DNA of 64,000 bases. It comes from Deroplatys truncata (taxonomy: Eukaryota; Arthropoda; Insecta; Mantodea; Mantidae). Where the stretch lies: positions 176,555,065-176,619,064 of the forward strand of contig CM060988.1 in assembly GCA_030765065.1 (NCBI GenBank), given 5' to 3'. Of this stretch, positions 22,241 through 34,115 are shown one piece after another. The notes beneath the pieces were generated by a model. The model worked only from the letters and a program-made list of their open reading frames with translations. It ran no database searches and had not been told where the DNA came from. Both the position numbers and the translations under genes were made by a program. The first letter of the stretch is position 1. Every line of letters begins with the position of its first letter.

Positions 22241-22702
22241 TCCTTTCAAATTGAGTGGAGTTATGAAGAACATTAGTTTTCATAGTTGCATTTCTTTAAA
22301 CATAAACGTTCCCGTCAGCCAGAAATTGCAATCGGAACTGAGAGGCAGTGTAAGGGATATTTATTTTAAAATAAAACGAGTCGGCTGCAGAGTGTACATA
22401 TGTCGCTCGGGGCTGTGCCAGAAGGCGCAACGCTCCAGGATATCGGATAGTTTGTACGAAAAATGTCCACATGTTCTGTTTCCATACACGGGAAAGGGAG
22501 AGGCCAGGGCTTTTTTTACAGTTATTACCAACAGGAGCGCATTTGTTAAATGCGTTCCGCAGAACCACAAGCAGCTGCAGCCATTTTTGCCACTTGCTTT
22601 GTAACGTTCGTACATCCAAATTTGTATCAAAACACACGGAGATTTGCTTTACAAATCCTTTTGCTCCAAGATAAAAAACAAAAAGAATCCTCTATTTTAC
22701 TG
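22241..22702. other. unassigned stretch with overlapping open frames
   Basis: A 117-codon forward frame (22251-22604) overlaps a 113-codon reverse frame (22296-22637). Neither shows a motif I know. Coding status unresolved. Confidence 0.35.
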
Positions 22703-23390
22703 AGCGAGGTGTCGCCGCAGTAATGTGTGAGGCTCGCATTCGGGAGGTTCCGGGTTCGATTCCCGGCAAACACCTACTCTGACGCATGGGTTTTTCGTGG
22801 TTTCCCCGGGTCGGCAGGTGAATGCTGGGGTGCTTTCTCGTCTACCACGTTTTCTTTTTCCCATTAGTACCCTTTAATTCCCTTTCCTGGTCATCCTTCA
22901 GGTGTGCTACTAGGTCCCCGTAGTGGGGTTCCGAACGATTCAGCTGCCGTGGTGCGGGCGCTGCTGACCTCTGTCTCTCGTGGTACTTCTGACGTTACTA
23001 GTGCGTCGCCCCGAATACCTGAGCCCCTTCCGGAAAGGGAATTGTTCGAATTGGGTTGGACTCGACGGAGCACTGATTCTCGATACCTATGGGAGATTGG
23101 GTACGTCTGACTGGAAACGGGCTTAAGAGGCGCCTCAATGATTCCCGGCACCAACCTGGATAGCTGGTGGACAACGTGCTAGATCGCTGTCGGCCCTACC
23201 GCAATTATCGGTAGTCTTGACCTAGGGTGTATCCACTTCAATCCCTGCGTAAGCAGGGGGGGCGGCTTTTTAGACTCAAGGTATTGACCTCATGGGAAAT
23301 TCCATGGGAGGGGGAGTTAGTCGGCTAACGCCTCCCCCTTGTAGGGGAGCTTCGGCTCCGGTTAGACCTTTGAGCAAACTTGTGCTTCTA
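22703..23390 (+). mobile_element. long SINE-A with tRNA-like head
   Basis: The head carries an A-box-like AGTAATGTGTGAGG and the B box GGGTTCGATTCCCGG (22752-22766). CGTGGTTTCCCCGGGTCGGC and GTGAATGCTGGGG follow. The GC-rich body matches 9481-9903 and, in reverse, 3670-3921. A GGAGCTTCGGCTCC hairpin is near the 3' end. No TSD seen. Confidence 0.75.
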
Positions 23391-24055
23391 TGTATAAGCA
23401 GTAGATAAAATTAAAAGTAATTTAATTTTATTAAGCATAATTAAAGTGAGTAAATATAAATAAAGAATTTAAATAATAAACGGAAAAATATAAATTAAAG
23501 GAATAAAGAATTTATATAATACAACATAAATATGAATAATCAAATCATTTAATAATTATTTTAAACATATTCTATTAAATATGTACATAATAAATAAACA
23601 AATCTCTCGTTAAACCAAACATAATTCATAAATATAGCAAGAAAAGGTACTGGATACCAGTACCAAGTTGGTTAACGGTAAATGTTTATTTTAGGAAATT
23701 TTATTTTTAAATTGCATCCTTTAATTTGTTTAGTAAAGAAGTTTGTTTTTGTAATTTAGTATGTAGTTAGAGAGTATAAGCTGGCTACAAGCTTATAAGA
23801 AATACTAGTTACCAGCATTTGTGTTAAAATTTTGGTTATAACAGTGAAATTGGGGCTGAGTTTTTGTAGTTTATGTTTTATTATATTATTACCTATACAT
23901 CTCAGCAATTATTTGTGTATATGTATTTGGTTTATAATAGAAATAACGGAATAGAAGTTTGGAATGAACGCCCCGGTCAAATAAACTAGGTACCGGGGTG
24001 GTGCATTTCAGATTTTTATTTCGTTATTTATTTATTTATGTATTTGTATTTCTAG
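23391..24055. other. unassigned, very AT-rich
   Basis: Long A/T stretches with no gene. A hairpin CCCCGGT...ACCGGGG (about 23971-23998) is the only structured element seen. Confidence 0.45.
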
Positions 24056-24290
24056 GTTTCTTGGCCTACTCAGTGCCGGAGAGAGGGTTGCTTGGTTGTC
24101 GGGTCGTTCATTCCCCTCTTTACGCAGCTCCAGCAGTGGGGAGGGCCTTCGAGCTTGGAACGTTAGGGACTTGCGCGCGGCTGTGACCTGTAGCATCCTG
24201 TGGTTCCTTGACTTCATTCCTTCTTCCTGGGAGTGGCAGCCACAATAGATCTATTTAGGTGCGAGGAGTCTCCCTCCGTTGAGTGGTCAA
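24056..24290 (+). mobile_element. SINE-A 3' part, diverged
   Basis: Late segment ATAGATCTATTTAGGTGCGA and GAGTCTCCCTCCGTTGAG resembles the 3' end of the SINE-A at 47098-47565 (GATCTATGTAGGTCGACG, then ACTCCCCCTCCGGGTTGA). Head not found. Confidence 0.4.
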
Positions 24291-24525
24291 TACCTCTAAT
24301 TTTGTCACTATAATTAAATATGTCACTATTACAATTACGTTGAATTTATACACACGCTGCGGAAAAAGAATGTGCAGGGATTTGTAGAGGTGAAAGGCAG
24401 TACCAAAATAAGCATTTTGAGGTTAGGAAGACGGGGTCGCAACTGCAGTACCTGCACAAGAACCCGGTTTATCCGTATCGAGTTTTTGCTTATTTACTTT
24501 TGTACTTAAGTGACAAAAAGTGTCC

Positions 24526-25389
24526 TTTTTACTTTCTCTACTACGTATAGTAAGTAGGGGAAGTATTGTATTCCACCCAAAAATTCGATACCGAGATTTC
24601 ACCGGAAATACATGTTTTGAGACCCCCTGAATCCAAAAAAAAGCAGTTTTGGAAACACGTCCTTATATGTGTGTGTGTGTGTGTGTGTGTGCGTGTGTGT
24701 GTACAGCATAACTCAGAAACGAACAGTCGGATAAACACCAAACTTGATATTTAGGTTCAGTATCTTCTAGGATGCGACACGAAGGTTTTCAAGAAAATCC
24801 CCCCCACCCCAGATTACCGTTTACATGGAAGATTTTTCGAAAATTTTAATTTTCTCAAAAATGGCTCTAACGATTTTGATGAAAATATCATATGTTTAGG
24901 GTAATGTCATGAGAAATGAAATGTATATCTCGAAATTTCTGGGAATGTCTCCAAAAGTATTCTTCATTATGAACGACTTTTGCATAACTGGTAAACCATA
25001 AGAGATAGACAAAATTTTACTACACAAAAAATGTAGATCGCGTTAAAATACACAACTTATATCATATACATTTTTTTTGTTGAGTGAACCGTTTTCGAGA
25101 TATTGCTTGTTATTTCCTTAAATTTTCCAATACTTATACTTTTTCTCAAATTCGTTATTATGTCCTGGACATGCAAAGAGAATGGAATGCGCCACATAGC
25201 AACCAGCGTTAAAATATTTGACTATCGCTTAAAAGCTACCATATTCCCCTTGCATCTACAAGAAAATTGCAATAAGATTGACATCTCGATATCTCGATTA
25301 ATATGAAGCATATGGAGAATAGGTGTTTGTAAAAATAGATTGTACAAGAGTAGAGAAAGTCATGTGAGTGTAACACATCAGATTTTTTT
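24526..25389 (-). repeat. R1 repeat, copy 5
   Basis: Full R1 in reverse. The TTTTTACTTTCTCTACTACG end is on the left and ATGTGAGTGTAACACATCAG on the right. The (TG)n tract at 24667-24702 is interrupted by one GC. A truncated second copy follows directly. Confidence 0.85.
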
Positions 25390-25667
25390 GTCTTGGATAT
25401 GCAAAGAGTTATAATCTGTGGCAAAGGGAATGGTGCTGCACCTAGCAACCAGCTATTAAGAGATATCTGTGTGCTTAAAGGCTACTGTTTTTCTATATTG
25501 CCCTTGTAAATATATATTTCTCTTACATCTACAAGAAAATTAGCAATAAGATAGAGTCTGCAAATGTTTATCTCGATTAACATGAAGCATATGGAGAATA
25601 AGCGTTTGTAAAAATAGTTTGTACAAGAGTAGAGAAAGTCATGTGAGTGTAACACATCAGATTTTTT
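25390..25667 (-). repeat. R1, truncated tandem copy
   Basis: Only the left-end third of an R1 unit (GTCTTGGATATGCAAAGAG to GTGTAACACATCAGATTTT), placed head-to-tail with copy 5. Confidence 0.8.
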
Positions 25668-26890
25668 CTTATTCATGTTAGTTGAACGCCGTGAAGTTAG
25701 AATGCCGTATCTCTAAAAACAAATTAAATTTGTTTATATTTGACAGCTACTTCTATTGTTTTACGAGTTGATTGCCATGTAGTTTTTTCGATTTGCTCCA
25801 ACAGCTTGTTAATTACCAATTAAAGCTTTGAGTTTAACCAAAAAGGAATTTGACCAGACAACAATTCCGGGCTAAGATTGTAAATCGCCATTAACGCCTA
25901 AAAAATCTGAAGATCGTCTAGAAATGCATTTGGCGAAGAAGCCCCATCTAAGGCAACAATTTATAATTGCCACAGCGAATTCAAGAGAGATCGGTTTATT
26001 CTTCGTGATGAATTTCGTGAAGGACGTCCAAGAACTGCCGTTACTGATGAAAAAATTGCCGCTGTTCGAGAAATCGTTGAGGAACATCAATGGACTTCTT
26101 ATGAATTTATTCGGACATGGGGCATTGGTATGAGTCAAATCCAAAATATTTTACATCGACGACAGAAACTTTCTTATCCATGGATTCCACATAAATAGAC
26201 TTCGGATCAAAAACGATGCATTGCTTGGTGCAGAAAAACACTGGAAAAATTCCAAGGCGGCACTTCAAGTTTGGTTTGGAATATTGTTACTAGTGAGGAA
26301 TCTTGGATTTTCTGTTTTAATTCTTAAAAGAAAAGTTAATCGGCTCAATGAGTCTTTCGAACTAAGCCTACAAAAGTCCGGCGAATTGGCAGTGCTGGTA
26401 AGAAGATGGTTGCTAGTTTTTTTCTTCCCCCTAAAACGGGCCATATTACTACTATAGCATTAGAAGATAGACGTGACGTTACTGCCGATTGATACGTAAA
26501 GGTCTGTTTACCGACACTTTTTGGAAAATTTCGTGAAAAATACCCAAAAGGAAAAAATGTTACATCATGAAAACGTATCGTTGCATATACCAAAACTGAG
26601 TATCTGGATGCCCTAAAGGTCAGCACTATGGACCCTCCACCATACAGCCCTGACCTAGCAGCTTGTGATTTCTTTTTGTTTCCAAAAATTAAAAATAACA
26701 TGCGTGGAATCACTTTGTTGTCACCAGATGAAGTAGTGGAACATAGGATGTGTGGCATCATTGCTTTAAGGACTGGTTTCATCGAATGAAAAAAAAATAC
26801 TGATGTTAAACGGGAATATTTTTAAAAACAATAAAATTATTTAAATGTTTTTAAACTAATTCTTGTTTGATTTTCTAGAACTTTTCACTG
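25668..26890 (+). pseudogene. mariner transposase, broken
   Basis: Degenerate mariner-family transposase. Segments in order are SLTKKEFDQTTIPG, SEDRLEMHLAKKP, EFREGRPRTAVTDEKIAAVR, EEHQWTSYEFIRTWGIG, TSEESWIF, HHENVSLH, DPPPYSPDLAACDFFLFPKI and CFKDWFHRMKK. The usual catalytic Asp is Glu in both TSEESW and HHENV, while the Asp of AACDFF is kept. Many stops and at least three frameshifts are present. No convincing TIRs were found, so outer limits are approximate. Confidence 0.8.
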
Positions 26891-27577
26891 TCGCCCTCAT
26901 ACAAAGATTAAGACCGGACTATTCACTCTTGAGACGGTTGCAGGGATTTTGGTCCCAAAAGTGTAACGTGCACAATTAACCACAGCAAGAGAGTTCTGTA
27001 GCTATTCTATTAGAACACCAATCTGCTGAGTGCCGTTGCCACAGTTACGAAAGATTATGGCTGTAGAGTCTTGGAGGATAAAGGAGTGGCCTATAACAAG
27101 ACGGGCACCCTCGGGCTGGATACAAGGCACTCGACATGTAGCTGTTCGCACAAAACTTGTTGACTCAACCCTCAACTTTGGGAAATCGATAGGATTATTA
27201 AGAAGTTGGGCGATAATGGGGTAATAGAATGCGCGACAAGGATGGGAAACCGTCAGGAGTTTTTCTTGTTATCGTCCCCACGCCGATTAATGGAATGAAT
27301 CAATAAGGTGCTAATGAGAGTGTAGATGCCAGTTGACCAGCAAAACCCCCTCCAATGTTATCCTTTTAAAGACGAATGGAACGGTATGTCGGTTCGGATT
27401 CCCAACTTAGGGTTTTCCGGCCAAACCTAGAGGCTCTGGCTTACATTTAGTAAAGTGACAAGGGTTAATGTCCACTAGAATTCTTACGGCAAAACTCATG
27501 TACTACATTCACTTGACTTTCCTATCCTCTATGTTTATTTATTTACAACTTCTACAAACCATTACTACTAAAGCTTA
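26891..27577. other. unassigned stretch
   Basis: No gene or repeat recognised; frames are short and without motifs. Confidence 0.4.
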
Positions 27578-28422
27578 TTTTTACTTTCTCTACTACGTAG
27601 AGTAAGTAGGGGAAGTATTGCATTCCACCCAAAAATTCAATACCGAGATTTCACCGGAAATACATGTTTTGAGGCCCCCTGAATCCTAAAAAAGCATTTT
27701 TGGAAACATGTCCGTGTGTGTGTCTGTGAACAGCATAACTCAGAAACGAACAGTCAGATAAATACCAAACATGGTATTTAGGTTCAGTATCTTCCAGAGA
27801 TGCGACACGAAGGTTTTCAAGAAAATCCCCCACCCCAGATTACATTTTACATGGAACATTTTTCGAAAATTTTAATTTTCTCAAAAATAGCTCTAACGAT
27901 TTTGATTAAAATATCATATATTTAAGATACTTACATGACAAATAAAATGTATATCTTGAATTTTCTGGGAATGTCTCCAAAAGTATTCTTCATTGTGAAC
28001 GACTTTTGCATAACTGGTAAACCATAAGAGATAGACAAAATTTTACTACACAAAAAATGTATATCGCGTTAAAATACACAATTTATGTCATATACATTTT
28101 TTTTTGTTGAGTGAACCATTTTCGAGATATTGCTTGTTATTCCCTAAAATTTTCCAATACTTGTACTTTTTCTCAAATGCAAATTCGTTATTCATTTTTT
28201 TTTGCCCTGGTAATGCAAAGAGTATGGAATACTCCACATAGCAACCAGCTCTTAAAATATTTGACTATAGCTTAAAGCCTACCATATTCTCCTTGCATCT
28301 ACAAGAAAATTAGTAATAAGATTAACATCTCGATTAAAATGAAGCATATGGAGAATAAGCGTTTGTAAAAATAGTTTGTACAAGAGTAGAGAAATTCATG
28401 TGAGTGTAACACATCAGATTTA
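27578..28422 (-). repeat. R1 repeat, copy 6
   Basis: Full reverse R1. The microsatellite is reduced to GTGTGTGTGTCTGTG. The right hairpin reads CTACTACGTAGAGTAAGTAG on this strand. Confidence 0.85.
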
Positions 28423-28516
28423 AAGTTAAAAAGTGTAAGAAAATTTAAAGTTGAGAAAAAGGCAAATAGAATTAAGGAAGACTGAGTTCCCTAACGATTC
28501 TAAACTATATGACCCG

Positions 28517-28850
28517 GTCACATGGGCGGGTTGCTCAGGAAGGCTTAGTTAGCTCTGGCGGAACAGATGAGAACTCCATCCACCTGAAGAGGTTCGGATA
28601 AGGCTGTAATCTATCCGACACTGCACAACCCCTAAGCTTACCTGAAACATGACAGGAGTTACGAAATGAGGGAAAGGAATTCCGTGGTAGAAGAGAAAAC
28701 ACCCCACCACTCGCCTTGCCAGCCAGGGAAAACCACGAAACACCCATCGACAGAGCGACCGACCCCAAGAATCGAACCCAGGACCTCCAGAATGTGAGCC
28801 CCGTGCGTTACGCGGAACTGTCTGGCAAGGTGACAGTTGCGTAGTCGCCT
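28517..28850 (-). mobile_element. SINE-A, reverse, head present
   Basis: Reverse SINE-A with body words GAAATGAGGGAAAGGAATTC, GTGGTAGAAGAGAAAAC and CAGGGAAAACCACGAAACAC. The head at 28770-28850 contains AATCGAACCCAGGACC, the complement of the B box, and GTTACGCGG. Confidence 0.75.
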
Positions 28851-29298
28851 TCCTGTACCACCTACTTTATTTATAGTTATTCTAAGAGGCATCCAACCCA
28901 GAATTGAGGGAGAACCATAGAAAATCCACGTCAAGAGTGACTATTACACGGGATATGAACCAAATGCGAGCCTCAGACTCTATCGCTTGAAACTCGTTCT
29001 CGACATGATCGCGCGCCTCCTCAGTGTCTCGACATGAATAATCGAGAAAGTGTTACCGCTGCCAGAGTGAAGTTCGGTGTTCCTGAGACGCACGTAATGG
29101 ACGGCCCTGTAAACACATTTCTAGTGACAGTGATCCTTTCTTAGCTTCGAAAAGAACAGGCAATGTTACCCGATGCTCTTTCACAACATTTTAAAACTTT
29201 AATATTCGGATAAATAATCCTATACCCCTTGCATACTATGACTATACTGACTTCTATCTTAATTTTTGCCTCGTGGTCTATCTCCATCCCTCTTAAGC
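28851..29298. other. unassigned stretch
   Basis: Nothing recognised. Confidence 0.4.
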
Positions 29299-29365
29299 AG
29301 GGTTTGCCAAATTACAGCCCGGAGGCCCAACCCGACCCGCGAGCTGCTTTAGTTTGGCCCACCTA
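29299..29365 (-). mobile_element. possible hAT-type terminus
   Basis: The word CAGGGTTTGCCAAATTACAG followed by GGCCCAACCCGACCCGCG resembles the terminal regions of hAT elements of the Charlie/SPIN type from memory. No partner terminus or transposase found. Confidence 0.35.
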
Positions 29366-29704
29366 CAAACATAAAAAATAAATAAAAAGAAACGATGTCC
29401 CTGTATTACATAAATTTATTCACAATTTCGAAGGAGTAAATAAAACTAACGCAACTCTATGGTGAAATTTCCAAAATTCGCTATTCTTAACCAACTGTTT
29501 ATCTTATAACCGCGTACAAAGTTTCAAGTCAGTTAATGCAAATACTTTAGCACCTGCCGATTATTGTTTATATAAATAGTGTTGCTTATATAAAAAGGCC
29601 TACACGTCAAATTACTTAAGTTGGAAAGAATACAACGTTTCCTGACATTGCTAAGACACTCAAATGACCCTTTTCCCATATTTATTTAACGATAGACAAA
29701 ACAA
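29366..29704. other. unassigned AT-rich stretch
   Basis: Possibly the interior of the hAT-like piece, but no coding remnant could be confirmed. Confidence 0.35.
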
Positions 29705-30490
29705 TTTTTACTTTCTCTACTACGTATTGTAAGCAGGGGAAGTATTGCATTCCACCCAAAAATTCGATACCGAGATTTCACATGTTTTGAGACCCCTGAA
29801 TCCAAAGAAAGCACTTTTAGAAAAAGGTCTGCGTGTCTGTGAACAGCATAACTCAAAAACAAAAAGGTTTTAAAAATACCAAACCTAGTATTTAAGTTCA
29901 GTATCTTTCAAAGATGGGACACGAAGATTTTCAAGAAAATACCCCCATCCCAGACTACCCTTTACATGGAACATTTTTCGAACATTTCGATTTTCTCAAA
30001 AACGGTTAACGATTAGTATTAAGATATTTTCATGTCATGACAAAATGTATATCCTGAATTTTCTGGGAATGTCCCCAAAAGTCCTCTTCTTTCTGAATGG
30101 CTTTTGCATAACTGGTAAACCGTAAGAGACAAACAAAATTGTTTTACACACACAATGCAGAGCTCATTTAAACGCACAATTGTTCATATACATTCTTTTT
30201 GTCGAGTGAACCATTTCCGAGATATTCTTTGTTACTTGCTTGAATTTTCCAATACTCATACTTTTTCTCAAATGGGAATTGTCCTGGACATACAAGAGAA
30301 TGGAATACTCCACATAGCAACCAGCTCTTAAAACATTTGACTATCGCTTAAATCCTACCAATTCCCCTTGCACCTACAAGAAAATTAGCAATAAGATTAA
30401 CATCTTGATTAACATGAAGCATATGGAGAATAAGCGTTTGTAAAAATAGTTTGTACAAGAGTAGAGAAAATCAAGTGAGTGCAACACATC
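29705..30490 (-). repeat. R1 repeat, copy 7
   Basis: Reverse R1, more diverged than its neighbours. The microsatellite is lost (GGTCTGCGTGTCTGTG) and part of the TTTCACCGGAAAT word is deleted. Confidence 0.8.
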
Positions 30491-31010
30491 CTAGTTAACA
30501 CAGTACTGTCCAGAAAATTGATAATAATCCTGCAGTGGAGAAAACACTGAATAACTGGCACACATCTGAATCTAATAGCTTCTGCGTGCTATTGAACACA
30601 GGTGCGACCTTGATGGAAATAATCATTTCAACGAACTGGCAGAATTTGCACTGACAGTGATTTCATTGCCCCTGGCAAGGCTTCTTGTAAACCAGACTTT
30701 TTTTTCCCCTAGTGGGTTTAATAAAAACTAAAATTCGGAATAAACTGGCACTAGATGCAGTAAATGGACTCGCTGTGTTATCCCAGTTTGTGAACGAGTG
30801 CGGTGGGTCCGAAAACTTCCAAGTCACCACACATTTATATGCTGCTGCAGCAGTTCAGATCGAGAAACACGTGTGATAATGCTGTTTGAGTCATGTGTAT
30901 TGTAAGTACTATAAAAATCAACATTATTGTCAGGGTTAGTTATTAAATTTGTTTAGATGTACGAGAACTTTGAGCGCAAATATATAATCCTGAGGTTTTT
31001 TTAATTTTAT
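30491..31010. other. unassigned stretch
   Basis: No gene or repeat recognised. Confidence 0.4.
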
Positions 31011-31310
31011 TTATTTATTATTTTTTTATTTATGGACGCTCTTTAACTACTATGGTCCTTAGCGTCCCGTTCTATATTGGGCGTGAAAGATCGGAAATTT
31101 CGCTCAGAGGCCTGTTTATCTGGCTTGAGGTTCTTTTACGTGTCGTAAATCTACGACACGGAACTACCAGCTTTACTTCCCTTCCCAAGGAAGCCATGCT
31201 AAGGATTTTTACGCCTAGAAAAATCCATCGTCCTCCGCCGGGTTTGAACCCGCAACCTCGGGAACTAAAGGCTAGCATGGTAATTACTACATCACGAAGG
31301 ACCTGAGTGC
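31011..31310 (-). mobile_element. SINE-B, reverse, full length
   Basis: Reverse SINE-B with body GGACGCTCTTTAACTACTAT and ATCTACGACACGG. The tRNA-like head, on the complement, includes the B-box complement GGGTTTGAACCCGCAACC and GGGAACTAAAGGCTAGC. Confidence 0.8.
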
Positions 31311-31600
31311 TGGTATTAGCATTTACATTTAAATGTAATGATCAAAATCTGCATCGTATAAGACAAGATATCACTTTAAAAAATGACGAATTATTGAAAA
31401 CTTGGACCGATAATAACGGATATCTACGAAATGACTGATGCCACAAAAATATTATTTCGAATGCATTCTATTTTAAAGCTATCTAATTTTTTTTAAACTA
31501 AGGTTTTTTCTAATCCATACAAATTCATTCAGAAACAAGAGGACCTAAATAATGATGCAAAGGCTATGGCCCAAGGTTATCGGGAGGTCGGCGCCGGCAA
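31311..31600 (+). repeat. R1-old fragment
   Basis: Words GATAATAACGGATATCTACG, AATGACTGATGCCACAAAAA and TTTTAAAGCTATCTAATTTT follow R1-old order. Confidence 0.55.
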
Positions 31601-31649
31601 TCGGAGGTAAATAGCGATAAGTAGCGTTCGCCAGCGTTGAAATTGAAAT

Positions 31650-31910
31650 CGAGTTTTATTTATGTACGCTCTTTAACTACTATGGTTCTTAGCGTCCCAT
31701 TCTATATTGGGCGTGAAACACCGATAATTTTGCTCAGAGGCCTCTTTCTCAGACTTGAGGTTCTTTTACATGCCGTAAATCTACGACACGGGACCACCGG
31801 CTTTACTTCCCTTTCGAAGGAAGCCGTGCTAAGGATTTTTACGCCCTCCGCCGGGTCTGAACCCGCGACCTTGGGAACTAGAGGCTAGCACGGTACCACT
31901 AGTCCACCAA
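31650..31910 (-). mobile_element. SINE-B, second reverse copy
   Basis: Nearly identical in layout to the copy 340 bases upstream. Head complement GGGTCTGAACCCGCGACC, then GGAACTAGAGGCTAGCACGG. No TSD identified. Confidence 0.8.
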
Positions 31911-31980
31911 AAGCGCTATAGACAGAGATAACCAACATTGTCTGCAAGTTTCTTTCTCCCCGCCTCCAGAATGTGTGACG

Positions 31981-32056
31981 AGATTCTTCTAGAATGTACT
32001 GTGGAAGATTCCGCTGATTATATAAGCGAGCGTTCTCGCAAGAGGAGTCGGTCAGT
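31981..32056 (+). promoter_or_regulatory. heat-shock-like promoter: HSEs, TATA, initiator
   Basis: Three elements stand in promoter order. Two heat-shock-factor half-site pairs come first: TTCTAGAA (31987-31994, preceded by GATTC) and GAAGATTC (32004-32011). TATATAA follows at 32019-32025, and an arthropod initiator TCAGT at 32052-32056, whose A lies 35 bases from the TATA start. A purine-rich leader-like stretch runs to about 32284 without a frame. R1-old sequence then takes over, so no gene remains attached. An LTR or other transposon promoter is an alternative. Confidence 0.5.
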
Positions 32057-32284
32057 AATTGAGTAAGCGAGTTGGTGAGTGCGTTTCTGCTGCGACATTA
32101 AGTGCAGTTCTCCGAGCGAGTTGGTGACGACTTCGCTGACGTGCAGCGAGAGATTGCAAAAGTCTTGTATTCGACTCCCGGGAGGAGTGGCTACGTCGTG
32201 CGTATTGTATTAGACCGCTACATCAAGAAGGAAAGTGAAGTAACGGGTAAACTGATTTAGTTAACATTAGTGAAGTGAGTGAAC
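32057..32284 (+). other. leader-like purine-rich stretch
   Basis: Rich in GAG/GTGA words (GAGTAAGCGAGTTGGTGAG, TTAGTGAAGTGAGTGAA) with no open frame, downstream of the TATA/initiator block. It could be an untranslated leader of a lost gene or retroelement. Confidence 0.35.
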
Positions 32285-32590
32285 TCCCAGTGAAGTCCTC
32301 TTCATCGTGAATGACTTTTGTATAATTGGTAAACTGTAAGAGACGTAAACAAAATCTTACTACTAAAAAAAAAGTAGATCTCGCTAAAACACATAATTTA
32401 TGCCTGATAAATATTTCTTTGGATTAACCATTTCCAAGATATGCTTTGTTATTGGATTGAATTTACAAAATTTGATTAACGCTTTAACCTACTGTATCCT
32501 CCTTATACTTGCAACAAAATGTGTAAATGGGTGTAATGAGTAGGCTTTTACAAGTATAGTTTGTAAAAGTGTGAGCAGAGAAAGTCAAAG
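32285..32590 (-). repeat. R1-old fragment, reverse
   Basis: GTGAATGACTTTTGTATAAT, AATTGGTAAACTGTAAGAGA and GTAGATCTCGCTAAAACACA, with end GTGAGCAGAGAAAGTCA. Confidence 0.65.
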
Positions 32591-33589
32591 TATCCCTTTT
32601 TTCACCAAATTGTGTCAAAAATTCGGTGAACTGGAATGTCAGAAGCAAAAACTTGACAACGCTGCCGTGTTTGTCACACTTCTACGTGGTACCCTGCTAC
32701 CCCCAAACACTCTCAGGACAAGGTACTCTGAAAACGTCAAAAATAACATTTTTTGTTTGGGGCACTAATAAAATCTTTATTATTTCTAGTTTCAGAAAAT
32801 ATACTTTTTGGGGGTTAAAAGGTCTTTATGACATGTAAATACCATTTAAAGCTGTCATGCAACGCTCATTTTTAGGACATTTTTGTATCTTTCAACAACG
32901 AACGGTTATATCACGCCCAGTAAACAGTTCAGCATTACCAAAAGAGGCCAAGACCAAGAGAAGGCAATCAGAAAAGCTGAAGCAATCCAGGAATGAAGGT
33001 GCAGTTGATTATGACCCTGGAATGTACTGAAGTGTGTCATAATTTTAATGTTCAAACTTTAAATTCAGTTTTCTCAAAACATTTTTGGATACTCTTGCAT
33101 CTTTTTCTCAGAAAGTATCAGAGGTAGAGAGCTGAGATTTTCAGTACATGTGTATAACACATATTTAAACTTTCTGAACCACAATCATTATTTTATAATG
33201 CATATTAGTGATATTAAGAAAACAAAAACATTGCAAATTTTCTACGTTTTTAGTTTTTTGACTTTGCAAACTTTTTTTTCAATTTCCAGTGAATTGATAT
33301 ACGTAACTAAATAATTGAAGTTCAGAAGATAGATGATTATACTAAGAACAAACATGCAAAGTGTGATTCTTATTGCAAGTAGTATCAGAGAAAAAGGTTC
33401 ATGAATTCACATGTTTTATGAGTAAATTTTATTATTTTTCTGCTGAATGAAATAATTTTTACGGACTCGACTACAAAAGCTGTCAGTGCAAACAATCACT
33501 TGAAATAATTGTCAAGATTTATAGAATAATTCATAACATTTTCAGGAAAAATCATTGAGAACTTTAAGAGCAGCTGTAATTTAACACAC
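32591..33589. other. unassigned stretch
   Basis: No family recognised. A frame near 32930-33030 ends with ALPKEAKTKRRQSEKLKQSR and EGAVDYDPGMY before a stop. It has a basic, tail-like look but no assignable origin. Confidence 0.35.
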
Positions 33590-33849
33590 TTAGGACCGGT
33601 TTCACCAACCGATGTTAAAAATACTCTAACATCTTGTTTGTTAACACTGCTTCTGAACGTACTCCGATGCACTTTTGTCTACGTATCACCGCGCTCTCTG
33701 TGTCAGTAGTTGACAACTATTTACATTCATGGCAATGGCCATATGGTTTTCCCTGTTTGAGGTTAGAATCACGATGTCAACTGAAATAAACGTTTCACCA
33801 TTTGAAACGCGTTAATTAACATCTGGTTAATAAGTATAGACGTATTGTG

Positions 33850-34115
33850 AAGTGCGAAAAGGCTGACGGCCTTACATTAAAGGATAAGATTGAAGCCTGG
33901 GACAAACTTCACGAGTAATGTAATTGGAATGAACGCGTTTCCCTCAAGTCCAATAAGCAACTACGGCAATTTTATGCTAACATAAAGTGCAGCACCAGAA
34001 ACGTTAGGTGCCAAGACGGTTTAAAACTGGTGGTGGACACTACATTGAAACTAAAGTGGACGAAAACGTGTTATCGCTGATTAATCAAGCAGACCCGGAA
34101 AAAATACTTAGCTTC
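33850..34115 (+). pseudogene. SANT/Myb-like DNA-binding protein remnant
   Basis: Frames read LTLKDKIEAWDKLHE, a stop, then WNERVSLKSNKQLRQFYANI and KCSTRN. After a frameshift, KTGGGHYIETKVDENVLSLI follows. The W..L...N ... R...QL...Y.N.K ... KTGGG order is that of Myb/SANT-like DNA-binding proteins common in insect genomes and in the accessory gene of Harbinger elements. One stop and one frameshift make it a pseudogene. The position inside a TIR element supports a transposon accessory gene rather than a host gene. Confidence 0.65.

Noticed and set aside
26345-26782. 145-codon reverse-strand frame, the longest in the window
   Set aside because: It is the antisense of the broken mariner transposase; the forward strand carries the recognisable family motifs.
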